From contig OY829659.1 in NCBI GenBank assembly GCA_963691815.1, positions 6,780,515 through 6,844,514 of the forward strand: a stretch of 64,000 nucleotides of DNA, read 5' to 3'. Shown piece by piece: positions 16,639-28,051 of this stretch. Origin of the DNA: Echiichthys vipera (Eukaryota; Chordata; Actinopteri; Perciformes; Trachinidae). Positions within the stretch are counted from its first letter, which is position 1; the number at the start of each line of letters is the position of its first letter. A program made the translations under genes and the position numbers. The notes beneath the pieces are model-generated. The model saw only the letters and a list, made by a program, of their open reading frames with translations, searched no databases and had not been told where the DNA came from.

Positions 16639-16930
16639 TTAAAGCCTTAACACCCACACAGGTGTTCAGTCACCTGATTTATTAGACCTCTTCTCCGGAC
16701 TGTGTGGATGTGTATATTGTGATTGATTGACATCTTGCTGAGTCTCCTGTTAGCTTTGTTTCACCTGTTAAGGCGTGACAAAGTACACCTTTATCATTCT
16801 TAGTGGTAGATAGACATTTATGACCTCATATATTCCCATCAAAGCTCCGCCCACCTTCAACCCAAGAGCCCAAGAGGTCTAATTAGCCAGAGTAACTGAA
16901 AACACTAGTGTGGGTGTTCAGGGGCTTTAA
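16639..16930. mobile_element. MITE with about 25-bp terminal inverted repeats
   Basis: The left terminus TTAAAGCCTTAACACCCACAC is matched in inverse at the right terminus GTGTGGGTGTTCAGGGGCTTTAA, with a few mismatches. The interior is about 240 bp without coding capacity. TTAA-like ends could represent a TTAA target, as for piggyBac-like elements, but the AT-rich flanks make this ambiguous. Confidence 0.6.
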
Positions 16931-17040
16931 AAGCTGTGATGGTAATGTCTTTAGTCCAACTTTCAATAGAATACTGTCCTGTGATATAAATTTCCTTTTA
17001 TATCTTATATCTAACACTTAATGCTTGGAAATACAAACAC

Positions 17041-17182
17041 CAGCCCATTCTCATTCCCAGGGCGTCAAGTACCAAGGTTTTGTCACAGCCCTGGGCGGTT
17101 TATACAGATGCACAAGGCACCTCTGAGTGTCTGTTTAAAGCACACCGGGCTTTCAGCTGTAAATCCATAATAATGTTTACAT
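17041..17182 (+). repeat. Old interspersed repeat family B, copy 2
   Basis: CTCATTCCCAGG, GATACAGATGCACAAG-like and GGGCTTTCAGCTGTAAATCC segments align with 9800-9895 and 37183-37335. Confidence 0.5.
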
Positions 17183-18487
17183 TAATTGCAAATCCGGTAG
17201 AAATGCAGTTGTGAGGTTATCTTGCATTCAGGAGCTCATGGCCTCCTCAGGTCTGTCGGATTAACAGGTGGGTTTGAAATGAAGATGTACTTGAAGTGGA
17301 CGAGTGGTCTGATCAGGATTGATGGTGAAGGCTAAACAAAGGAGAGAGACAGAGGAAGAACAAGAAAGGCTGATAGGAGATAATAGGAGATAAGAGCCTT
17401 GAAGATGGATTTGGCGTGGTGCAGCGAACACTGTGATGCCTATAATGTTAGTGGCAATATGGTGTCCCTCGCTGCAATGCTTTTAACTGCAACCAAGTCA
17501 CCTGCTGTCTTCAGCGAATCGGGATTTTTCATTTTCGTGAATATCAAAGGTTTTAGTTGGAAGCTGTGGCAAGGGAATACCTTCAAGTCTTGCATCTTGT
17601 CCTACCTCATCACTATTGACAACACAACCTTATTGTCAAGCATGGATGTTTCAGAAATAACCATCTGAAAACCATTATGTATCAATGTTTTCTAAATCAG
17701 TCCTTCGTAGCAGCTTTATAGTCCCCTTAACCCTGAATGAAGGGGTGCTGACAAGCGAGATTGAGGCGCTGTGACAAAAAGTGATGGAGACAAGGAGATG
17801 GAGTGAGAGAGTATGAGAAGCATCTAGCAATTTTAAAACCTCTAACCGGAACCCTTTAGCCTCTGAACATCACAGCAAACAACCCAGAGCTCAACAGAGG
17901 TGGATGACATTTATTTATTTTTCATTTTCCTTCTTTTGTTGTTTTTTTTCTTCAAATCTCATGAACTTTGAAGAGGTTTTATAAGCCCAGAGGACATTCG
18001 ATTCTTTAAATGCACAGACGAGTATGTATGACATTCAGCATGAAGTATGAAAATCATCAAAAACTCTATACGTAGCTCAGAATGGCTTTAAGTACACATT
18101 GAGTAGGGAAACGAAAAACCTCGCCAACCAACTGACAAAGTGTATTCATGGCCTTCGATTTATATTGGTTTCTGAATTTCTTGCAGGTAATAACCCACTC
18201 CAAGATGTCCTGATATAGGAACAGATAGTGTTTTCATCCTTCCTTTGTTTGAGACTTTTTTTCAATGTATTAATAACACTTCAGTTCAACACTGTCTTCT
18301 AGAATTTCTATTCACAACCTATTACTAATTTGTTTTACAAAATTATTTTGAAGGAAATTCAGTTGGTACCTGGCAATGGTAAATCACTAAACTGTGATAA
18401 ATCAGGCTAAATCATGCTCATCATGGGTAACAAGTCCCTAACCAATCCACTCACACAACTTCTGCCTCGCCATTGACAACTTCACTA
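17183..18487. other. Intergenic, nothing recognised
   Basis: AT-rich sequence. An 89-codon plus-strand open frame at 17399-17668 has no recognisable domain. Confidence 0.4.
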
Positions 18488-18625
18488 TTTTCAATTCAAT
18501 TCAATTCAATTCAATTCATAGTGCCAAATCATAACAAAAGTTATCTCAAGACACTTTACAGAGTAGGTATAGACCACAATCTATGACTTGTATATGATTT
18601 ACATAGACCCAACAATTCCCCCGTA
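18488..18625 (+). repeat. Interspersed repeat family C with AATTC tandem head
   Basis: Starts with five to six tandem CAATT units (18491-18519) and continues GTGCCAAATCATAACAAAAG, TTATCTCAAGACACTTTACA. This is a common fish repeat. An inverted, diverged copy is at 50505-50592. Confidence 0.65.
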
Positions 18626-21600
18626 GAGTACGGTGGCACTATGTCTCCTTCCCCACGTAACTGCAACCTCTGAGCTACTTTTTCAAGTCACTGTGGATAA
18701 TGTGAATATTAAACCAAGTTCTCCATCTTTCTTAGCCAAGTGCTGTGAGTGCCTCAACATAGACAAAACAAGTGAATTAATGCTTAAACTGCTTTTGTAT
18801 TGTAATCAAATTAAATGAGTTGTCAGTGACAGTTCTGTGTCATCCCATGCAACAGTCACCCATTACTAAATCTGAAATGGTTTTGAAAAAGCATCAAACG
18901 TTATTTGCAAAACTGGAGACGCTTTCACAATGCAAATTTTGCCCTATAAAATCCAAAGACTTGTGACTCATTATGGCACCAAAGAGGGGTGAATTTGATC
19001 ACTGTCGTGGAAATGTATCAATTAGCTGAATTGCTCAAAAACTGCACCATCATGTATTGTAATGCATTTTTTGCAGCTTGTTAATGCTGCGAGTGACACT
19101 CATAGATAAGTATTCAGGATTAAGCACACGTAAGTATATCCCTCACTACACCTTTCATGTTGTGGGTTGCTGCAATCAACACTCTAGCCTCTAGGGGGCA
19201 CTAAAAGGGCTTTAGATTAAGTATATTTCAGTGGCAGAATATGTCATGATACTATAAATATGTTGACTATTTTGTGTTTTTTTTATTTTTGTATTTTGTG
19301 GTTGGATTTATTAGGTTTTTCTTTGATTATAAAACTATGTATGATATGTTGCCTAATCAGAGCACCAGTGAAAATGAGACCACGGTTTCGATGGGTCTTC
19401 CCTGGCTAAATAAAGATTAAAGAAACATTTAGACATTAAAATAACTATCTATATCTAAGAAGCAGCAAAGAAAACAATTTGAACAGCAGTCTGTATCTTA
19501 GTTATCTGCTTTTAAAGTAATTTAATATGTTTTATCTCTAGCGGTCCTCTTATCAGTCTGACTTGTTTCATGTTTATGTTTGATTAACTCTACAAAACCA
19601 CATTATTTTCAGACTACTCTTTAAAAAAGCATGTCCTTCTTAAGGCATATCATTCAGGTCACTTTCTGCCACTGTGGTAATGTGGATTCGTTTTAGTCTT
19701 TTCTTTTCAGCTATGCATTTTTCTCAGTATGATTATTGAACATCAGTTTAAAATGAATTTTCCGCAAATTTTTGTTCTTTGCGTCAATTGTGACGTAATG
19801 ACACCAGAACCTCAAGCTTACTGTTTAGATTGATTGAATGGTTACCGTGACCCCTGGCTGTGCTTCTGTTGTTGTTTCTGTGCTTTTTCTGTTTTCGCCC
19901 AACTGAACAATGAGACATGAGTCATCAGAGGTGAGCAGGCAAATCAAAGTGGACCTTGACAGTGCCTCTTTGTACAGCCCTTCTTTTAATTTCTGCCTCT
20001 TTGAGAGCCCTGCGCCACAACATGCATGCAAATGTTCCCTTGAAACTGAATGTGTTTCTGCCATAATTTTGTTCTCTGGGTCCAATACCACATGACGGAG
20101 CCATGCCGTCACCTGCTGCTCGCCAACACTTTAGCGCCAATGCCATTACTTATGACAGTCAGGAATCAGACAACAGCGCGGAACGAGAGCCGTTTATCTT
20201 TAATACATCTGTAAACAGATTGAGAAGTAGACGGGTTGCAGATAGACACACGACACATCAGCTTGACACAGAACAACTAAATAGCTAACTGTTCAACACT
20301 TTAACAGTAATTTTCATTGATGATGTGTTATGTGATTATTTTTATTTTTTTCGGGTAAATCAGTAGCCCGGCAGTTAATTTGTGATTTTAAAGCAGCGTA
20401 ATCAACGGGGCAGACCAAATGCCTCAGAGGACAATTACAGAGCAACCTACAGAGCAATGAAACGTGACCTACATGTAAAACTTGTCACAACAACGAAACA
20501 ATGTAGTGCTGAGCGACATATGGGACATGTTGGGGCGCTGCTTAGTCCCCTTTGAACCAGATAAAAATATGGAGGGTCACATACTTTCTTGAATTATAAC
20601 TGAACAGTACACTTTAATATCTTATCATCTGCGGTGAGAAATAGGCAAAAGGCTACAGTAACTGAATGTTATTTAATATTTCATCAGTGCCACTAGTTTG
20701 TAGGGTTGTCGCAATGAGAGAGAAAAGCAACCGTATATTACATCAAAACAAAGTAAAGAGTCTTACACTGAGTTGAAACACAAGTGGGAGTGCAGTGCAG
20801 TGGGTGCGCTACTTTTCCCATAGCAAGGCCACAAGGGCACATCACCTTAAACAAAGCATGGATCAGTCAGAGCAATCCAAGTTTACTGTGTCATTAATCA
20901 TTGAAGAGATAACGATGCAACAGAGAAAAAAAATAGGCCAAAAATCACCTGCTGGCTGCCGTGCTGTGTGTTAAGTATATTTCATTAGTCACTTGTTCAG
21001 TTGTAATAGCCTTGGTGTGTTTATATCAGTCATATGGTTGAGGTAGGCACACGTTACTATCACCGCTTGATTTGAGCGGGGCATCGGCATATGAGCCACC
21101 TGAGACGCCTTTTGTGGTGTGTAGACTCCACCTATATAGCGCTCAGCCAGCATGGTAATGGTGTGGACCCAGTTATTATCTTAAACTGGCCCTACATGAG
21201 ATAAACAGTTGTGATTGGCTTCCCCAGGATCTGGCAGGCTGGAAATCTGTCTGAATGGTCCTGCCAGAGCAAAGGAAACATGAGCTCGACAGACTCGTCT
21301 GGTTTCCAGGCTACCTGCCCAAAACGTTGACTAACATCTAGCAGTTCCAAACATTTTTGGCTGGTGCTGATGACCATCTGAAGCAAAGCAGTGTCTACTC
21401 ACAGGTTGCATATTACTATGACTTTTGAGCAGGCTAAACAAATAATTATCTGTTTTTAGAATGATGATGTTGATGCTGTAACTTGTGTATCGTCTTAGTG
21501 TTTCCCCTTCACAGGTTTCTCTGTGTTGGCCTGTCTGTTTCCCTCTGTCTCTCTCTCTCTGTCTGTGTGCTGCTGTAGGCGTGGCCTACCTCCCTTATTC

Positions 21601-21874
21601 TCCTGGTTCCCTGCTGTGCTCATTAGACTCACCTGACTGCAATCAGCTCATTAAGCACACCTGCCACTCATTAGCTCATGCACATGCAGTATAATGTATG
21701 TAGGAAGGGCTGTAATCTACCTCTTTGGCTCACCTACTAAGGGGACAGGTAGATGAAAGAATCTACCCAAGTCCTTTTTTTTACCGACCAAATAAAAGAA
21801 TGTCTCTTTTTGTTGCATATGCATCCATTTCAGTACCTTTCATTGAGAAAACATTATTATAGAGCAATACATGC
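18626..21874. other. Intergenic, no gene supported
   Basis: About 3.2 kb of AT-rich sequence. Short open frames (19825-20288 on both strands, 21485-21694) show no domain or conserved motif. Confidence 0.4.
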
Positions 21875-22042
21875 TTAGAACAACTGACCATCAGGATTGA
21901 AGGGAAGATGGATGTTGCCGAGTACACCCAGATTCTTGAGCCCTCTGTTAGACACTTGAAAATGGGCAGGTGGTTCACATTCCAGCATGACAACAACCCA
22001 AACAACACCACTGTAAAAACAACACAGTAGCTAAAGGACTGG
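21875..22042 (+). pseudogene. Tc1/mariner transposase remnant, truncated
   Basis: The plus-strand frame translates through IRIEGKMDVAEYTQILEP and then RWFTFQHDNNPNNTTVKTTQ, followed by TAG at 22028-22030 and LKDW. This corresponds to the C-terminal catalytic part of Tc1-family transposases: the 'M...Y...IL' stretch, then the Q-x-D-N-D-P-K-H-T block with the second catalytic Asp, here HDNNPNNT with Asp retained at 21989-21991. The downstream part of the domain (the SPDLNPIE block with the third acidic residue) is missing, because the sequence joins the 22042-22560 duplicated unit exactly after the Lys-Asp-Trp codons. It is a dead fragment: premature stop, no N-terminal DNA-binding domain, no terminal repeats found. 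Confidence 0.75.
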
Positions 22043-22510
22043 TGAAGGTGGATCAGGACAGCAGAGAGCAGAGAACGACATATGGGCTTCTGAAAGACAG
22101 ATCCCAGTATTCGTCTTGACAAGCCTGGCAGTCTGAACGGCAGTGCAAACAGGCAGTTCACCCACCTAATATATTACACCCATCAGTAGCACCGCACAAA
22201 CACAAACTGGATCACATAATGTCAAGGATACTCACATACCTTTTTTTTTTTTTTTTTAAACTGCTTCATCTCCACACTTTTTCAGACAAGTAGAAGCATG
22301 GCCTGCAACAGCTTCACTGGAAGAGTTGGCAGTTATACGCTTTGCCCTAGAGCTCTAGTGGAGAGTGTTACTTATTCATGTTATTGACCCACATTTTCCC
22401 AGACACATGTTGTGGAAATTTGTTTCCAAAGCACTCAACACATGCATTAATGCACAAAACTCTGTGTTAAAGTAAAATATGTAATTACAAGGAGAACACA
22501 CACACACTCA

Positions 22511-22560
<50 letters not shown>
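22042..22560 (-). repeat. 540-bp duplicated unit, right (inverted) copy
   Basis: The reverse complement matches 14952-15488 over almost its full length, estimated by eye at above 90% identity outside indels. Both copies have a dinucleotide array at the same end (CA here at about 22497-22561) and stop being similar at the same point, GATCCACCTTCAC. The coincident ends point to a discrete mobile unit rather than a random segmental duplication. A run of 16-17 T near 22241-22257 replaces a 60-bp stretch of the left copy. Confidence 0.9.
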
Positions 22561-22563
<3 letters not shown>

Positions 22564-24388
22564 CATTGCTTTTACCAAACAAATACCTGTTTATGTGTCT
22601 TAGGTGGTTATGTTTATTCCATGTTGCAGTAGGTGGCATTTGTCTTTGTCTGTTGTTTATTCTGCAATTCTGCTCTCTGTTTTGTGTATTTATTGTAAAA
22701 AAAAAAAGATTTTATGTTGCCCTCTTGGCCGGATCTCTCTTAAAAAATAGATTTGAATCACGGAGAAACTTTTACTTGGTTAGATAATAGGAACATAAAA
22801 GAAGAAAAGTAATCGGTGAGAAGAACAGCCAGAGGTACTGTAACTTGTGATGAGTCAATACCAGTCTAACCAGTCTTATCAGGTGATTCATTATAAACAA
22901 AGACGCTCTCATATCATTTCGTTTTAGACACAACACATTTTTATAACCTAATTACAGAGTTTAATGAATTTGGCCAAATTGCCATTTCTATCGACATCTT
23001 CATTGCCTGCGAGCTAAAACCCTGTTTGCATCCAGGGTCCATTTCAGGGTGAAATAAACCGTAATCTGAGAACACAGAGCAAAACAAGATATCATATTTT
23101 ACATAGCTCAATTAAATAGTCACCACACTGCACATTATTACGTTTTGAATCACTCTATACTGCAAGATGTTTTGTTAAACGTGAAATTAAAATCATAGCA
23201 ACTGAGTAACTTGTTGTTCTTAATCCAATAGGGGGACATTTAAAGTCCCTAAATGAATCAGCTTTACTGCAGTGTATCTCTTACAATAAACATTGTTGAT
23301 CATTCAAGAGGTCATTGTCTATTTTTTCATTTGTTAAGAGAAAATAACACAGGCAGTCTGTGCTGTCAAAAGATATCCAAAGACAAATGCCACGGGCGCA
23401 TTGTCTTCTCGTTTATTAATTTGGCTGTTTTGACAAACCTTGCATGTAATTTCCGCAGCAGTATGTTCCTGCTCTTCATCGTCAAATGCAATTAGCCGCA
23501 ACCTGCTTCATGAGACGGAGAAATACTGTTCTTTAATTGCCTCGCATCCTGTAGAGCAGAAAGTGGGGTATGTTTTATGTAATACTGCCAGTCAAGCTGC
23601 TGGAAAATAACTGTGAAAATGCTAATGCGTGTTCAGGAACACTTATCAGGGAAGTTAATGAATAATTACTAACTTCTGACTGAAAAAAAAAACGAGAAAA
23701 GATCCCACTTCATTTAAATCACGGGTAATCAGGAGAAAATTAATGGAATGGACATTAAACGAGCAGATATATGGCACATGCAAATGTCCTCTGGCAAACT
23801 AGCAATTTATGAATGCAAAGGAAATCCAGTAAATCTTGACAATATTGGTGCACCAATATGCATTCATTAATGGTTAATGCACATCATTATGCATTAATGC
23901 ATGTCTCATGAAGAACTTAAGCATTAATGTTGGCCATCGCTGCAGTGTAAAACTAATTCATGAGAATCTGTTTTAATTAATCAGTAGCTAATGATTTGCT
24001 CAGACATCATTATGTTGTGACTTTATTTGGTGAGATACATGAACTCATTATTAGTTATTCATTAGTATATGTATGCAGTTATGGTTATTTGTTTTGGAGG
24101 GGTCATCCCTTTGCAAGAGCCTATGCCTTCGCTGATTCAATTTAGCATTAGGGTCAGGGTTAGGGGGTGGAGTTAATGATTAACTGATGTCAAGAAATAG
24201 GAAATTTCATTGTATGAATACAGATTTCAAAGAGTGACACTAAACACAAGGAAACTCGACCAGGAAGTTTGTTTGGACAGGTCCATCCCTGGTAAGGTCA
24301 TGTTCTCTGTCTTTCTCACTTCCTCTCATCACCCGTTCAGTTGTGGCTTTATCAGTATTCTCTGATAGCATCAAGACCTTCCTATGGG
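22561..24388. other. Intergenic, with a homeodomain-motif-rich block
   Basis: No gene found. The part at about 23590-24060 is non-repetitive and rich in TAATTA/ATTAAT/ATTCATGA-type motifs, as in many vertebrate conserved non-coding elements; this is inference only. Confidence 0.35.
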
Positions 24389-24543
<155 letters not shown>

Positions 24544-25435
24544 CAATGCACAATCATGGTCCATGCCTGTCCGTCACACAAATCATGCCATGTTCTCTCT
24601 CTGACTCTCCTGCTCAGTCTGTTCATTAGCATCACTCCCTCTCACCTCCTCTGTCCCACTTTGTCCACAGAGATGAAGTTGTCAGCGGGAAACTGTTCCC
24701 CACTCCCTCTTCTCCAAATTCCACCCAGCACTCCATCCAGCATTACATCTTTTTTTTTCTCCTGCTGACCTAAGCTGCATATTAACATGCAGTTTTGTTT
24801 TTCTAGACCAGTGCAGACACATACATCTACACGCACACATCGGGTATTCGTGTGACACCCCATGCCCACGGGTGCGGTCCTCAGCTCTGTGAAACAACTC
24901 AATTACTACTGTGACAAAAAAAAGTGATAAATCAATAAGTTCTTGGTCAAAAATGTATCAACAATAATTAAATCAATGATAAATTATTGCTTAAGCTTAA
25001 TAATTAATAATCTGTGGGTAGATACCCTCACATTTGCTCTCGAGTAACCATATTTTGATATTTACATTGGAACTTAAAATAGTACTCTCAGTAGTAAGTT
25101 AAAATCAGTACTCTTAAATAGCAATGGTAAGAAAAAATGTCATTCACTTAAATGACTTCATGTGGCAACAAATGTAGTCTTTAGTGTTCTCAACTTCTCT
25201 CTTTTATGCAAGAGATGATGGACGCTTATGTATGAACAGATTTATAATTGTCATGCCACAGTGAGGTCTGTCCTGTCTTTGGGATTTTTGTCCTGTGCAT
25301 TTCCTGTTTTCTTTTGAAGAGTAACTCTCCTCTCGTTTCAGGTCACTTGCCCTTCCTCCTGTGTCACCGCTCTTACGTCATTCCCTGATCCTTGATTGTT
25401 TCCACCTGTGGCCCCCTCCTTTCATGTGCATATAT
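24544..25435. other. Intergenic, nothing recognised
   Basis: AT-rich sequence. The part from about 25240 (CTGTCCTGTCTTTGGGATTT onwards) looks like the lead-in of the repeat that contains the inverted repeat at 25436-25568. Confidence 0.4.
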
Positions 25436-25568
25436 TCCATGTCTTCCCCTGTCTCGTTGCCAGAATGTACTGTCAGGCCAGTTTGACCTGCGTACCTCCG
25501 CAGCTGAGTCCTCATTCCTGCCCAGGCCTGACAGTATATTTTGGCAACGAGACAGGGGAAGACACGGA
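25436..25568. repeat. Inverted repeat, 44-bp arms, 45-bp loop
   Basis: Arm 25436-25479 and arm 25525-25568 are reverse complements at 41 of 44 positions; both contain CTTCCCCTGTCTCGTTGCCA or its complement. The flanking sequence resembles a fish interspersed repeat, so this may be two copies of one repeat end lying head to head. Confidence 0.75.
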
Positions 25569-25653
25569 CTTTATACAGAGGAAGGTAGATGAAAGGACTG
25601 TTGTCAATCCACAGATTGAATATACTTGTTTTAAACTTAATTATGATAATATA

Positions 25654-26161
25654 CCGTATTTTCCGCACTATAAGGCGCACCTAAAAACCTTTGAATTTCT
25701 CAAAAGCCGACAGTGCGTCTTATAATCCGGTGTGCCTTATATATGGACCAATATTGAGCCACAACAGGTCTCACAATTACGGTGAGCAGCCGCCGACTCT
25801 ATTTTCCCCCTTAGAAGAAGTAACGCACGGTGCATGTTGAGATATATGACTGCGCGAAGCGTGCCGTTTCATTTCCAAAATGGCTCCTTTGAAGAGACAC
25901 GCTTACGACGCAGAGTTTAAACTCAAGGCCATTAGTCACGCAGTAGAACACGGGAATAGAGCAGCAGCCAGAGAGTTTAACATGAACCATTCCCTTTAGC
26001 GCAGCTTCATCTAATGGATGCATAACGTAACCCCAGCCTCGACTGTAGCGTCTATTCTATGCACCTTCTAATGTGTTGCGCCTTATATATGAAAAAAGTT
26101 TCAAATAAGCCATTCATTGAAGGTGCGCCTTATAATGTGCTTTATAGTGCGGAAAATATGG
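25654..26161 (+). mobile_element. pogo/Tigger-like non-autonomous DNA transposon
   Basis: 508-bp element bounded by TA on both sides (25652-25653 and 26162-26163), as expected for a Tc1/mariner-superfamily TA target duplication. Terminal inverted repeats begin CCGTATTTTCCGCACTATAA on the left; the right end is the inverse with one mismatch in the first 20 bp. The interior keeps a fragment of a CENP-B-type DNA-binding domain exon (25880-25999), which supports pogo/Tigger ancestry. No catalytic domain remains. Confidence 0.8.
25880..25999 (+). pseudogene. Remnant of a CENP-B/pogo-type helix-turn-helix exon
   Basis: ATG at 25880 opens a 39-codon frame ending in TAG at 25997. It reads MAPLKRHAYDAEFKLKAISH then AVEHGNRAAAREFNMN. 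The pattern of a basic start, Y-[ST/D]-x-E-F-K-L-K-x-[IV]-x-x-A, then H-G-N-R-A-A-A-R-E-F, matches the first helix-turn-helix of Tigger/Jerky-type transposases, where it binds the terminal repeat. The stop falls just after this motif, where active proteins continue with the rest of the CENP-B domain and the DDE catalytic domain. The start codon context and domain are intact, so a very short peptide could be made, but this is probably only a fossil exon. Confidence 0.7.
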
Positions 26162-26163
26162 TA

Positions 26164-26676
26164 CTTGAAAGTGATTTCTATGAATTAGGCCTAACAGCTT
26201 GAGATACATTGGGGGAGATTATCCAAAGAGAGCGGGGGATATCGGAAAAGAACAACACTTTGAAATGCCAAACATTCTCTGCAGATTCTCAAATGTGAGG
26301 ATTTGCAGCTTTTTTTCTCCACACAGTGAATCAAATAAATGTGGGGTTCGGACCGTGGATTGGACAAAACAAGCAGAATAAAGATGTCCCCTTGAAAATT
26401 AAAATGACCTTGTGTTATAATTTGACTTTCCAAATGTATGCGGTTAGAGATATTTTCTGCTTGTACCATTTTCTGAAATGCCGGTTTATTGACTTTTGCC
26501 TGAGACTGGTATAAAAAAAATTCTAATAGACTAACAGAAGGAAGGTTGAATGCATGAAATTCTTTCAAAAGATGTCTGGATGTTGAAAATTACTTGGGAG
26601 GTTATAGATGCGAACAAATCATACATGACAAAAGAGGACTGGTGAAGGCTGCTGCACAAATTAAATCTAATGGATA

Positions 26677-26677
<1 letters not shown>
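26164..26677. other. Intergenic, nothing recognised
   Basis: AT-rich sequence. The minus-strand 125-codon frame at 26191-26568 has no recognised domain. Confidence 0.4.

Positions 26678-26764
<87 letters not shown>
26678..26764. repeat. (CA)n microsatellite
   Basis: An uninterrupted CA tract of 87 bp. Confidence 0.98.
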
Positions 26765-26765
<1 letters not shown>

Positions 26766-27584
26766 ATTTAATTATTCATAACTGCCATTGTTTTTTTTTC
26801 TCTCCCTCTCCCCATCTCTTATTAATTGTAAGAGCTGAGTAAAGATGAGAAAATACCACCTGCATTATCCACTTCATCAGTTAAGCTCCCTTCAGTTTGT
26901 CAGACCCTGGTTCACTGCACCAGTTGTCACTTCGGACTTTCTGGATTTGTAGAAAGGTTTGGAAAAATAATTGTTCCTGCCTTTACGGCAGCCAAAGATC
27001 TCTTTTAGCCCTTTCAGGTTCAGGCCAAAGACTGTGTTTTTGTACTGCTGTCGTGGTGTAGTAAGGAAGGTGGACCCAAACACAAGACACTGACTGATTT
27101 AATGTAAAGGAGGAAATGAAGGTGGAATGCGCAAGGAGTTTGCTGGATGAGGCAGAGAGCAATGAGCAGAGAGAAATGAGCAGATTGCTTGAGATGGTTG
27201 AGGTGAGATGAGGGAAGAGAAGGGAATGGCATGATTAACTGGGATGGCTTAGAATGTAAGGTGAGCGCAGGCTGGTAGATGAGGAGGCAGGCTGTTGAAT
27301 ATGATCCTGAGGCACATTGAAAATAGTATTATGCAGGGCAACTTCTACTGTAGCAACTACTGCTGTAGCTATCGACAAGTGGGTGAAGAACCGGAGCAAG
27401 TATGCTGTGGGGGTGATAAGTCGATCATGCAGCTGTACAGGCTGAACAGGTGAGTTGAATTAGACGTAATTAGTGGAACCGGCCAAAATGTCCTCACCTT
27501 CACAAAATGTCCTCACAAAGATAGCAATGCAAATACACACATATCCACATAAACACAACAATAGTTACATTCAATATGTATGGT
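26765..27584. other. Intergenic, nothing recognised
   Basis: Purine-rich stretches near 27100-27240; no supported feature. Confidence 0.4.
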
Positions 27585-27585
27585 A

Positions 27586-27616
<31 letters not shown>
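27585..27616. repeat. (ATG)n trinucleotide repeat
   Basis: Ten to eleven tandem ATG/GAT units. Confidence 0.95.
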
Positions 27617-27724
27617 CAGAGCAGTAATCCAACAAATATCTTTAAGGTTGTTGGATAGAAATTATTGCCATTACAACAGACTCACATTCAATAAATAAAA
27701 TAGGAAAAAAACAGCAAAGAATTA

Positions 27725-28051
27725 CACTGTGGTGGTAAGCACTGTGTCCTCACAGCGAGAGGGTTCCTAGTTCGAATCCCGGCTGGGGCCCTTCTGTGTG
27801 GAGTTTGCATGTTGTCCCCGTGTCTGCGTGGGTTTTCTCCGGGTTCTCCGGTTTCCTCCCACAGTCCAAAGACATGCATGTGTTAGGTTAATTGTTGACT
27901 CTATAATTGCCCGTTGGTGTTAATGGTTGTCTGTCCCTGTTCGTCTCTATCCAGGGTGGACCCCGCCTCACGACCGATGTCAGCTGGGATCGGCTCCTGC
28001 TCCCCGCGACCCTGACAGGGAAAAGCGGTTGAAGATGAATGAATGAATGAA
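27725..28051 (+). mobile_element. tRNA-derived SINE with L2-like tail
   Basis: The 5' part has RNA polymerase III promoter boxes: an A-box-like TGGTAAGCACTG (27734-27745) and a B box GTTCGAATCCC (27770-27780). The body contains GTGGAGTTTGCATGTTGTCC and TTTCCTCCCACAGTCCAAAG. The 3' part GATGTCAGCTGGGATCGGCT ... AAGCGGTTGAAGATGAATG ends in GAAT tandem units, a tail shared with fish L2-clade LINEs. This is one of the most common fish SINE types; the copy looks full length. An inverted copy lies at 31011-31374. Confidence 0.85.

Noticed and set aside
21781..22161. Minus-strand 126-codon frame
   Set aside because: A chimera of the duplicated unit and the antisense of the Tc1 remnant; the real signal is the plus-strand transposase frame.
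27760..27785. Possible tRNA gene because of a good B box
   Set aside because: Part of a SINE; no cloverleaf can be drawn and the A-box arm is degenerate.
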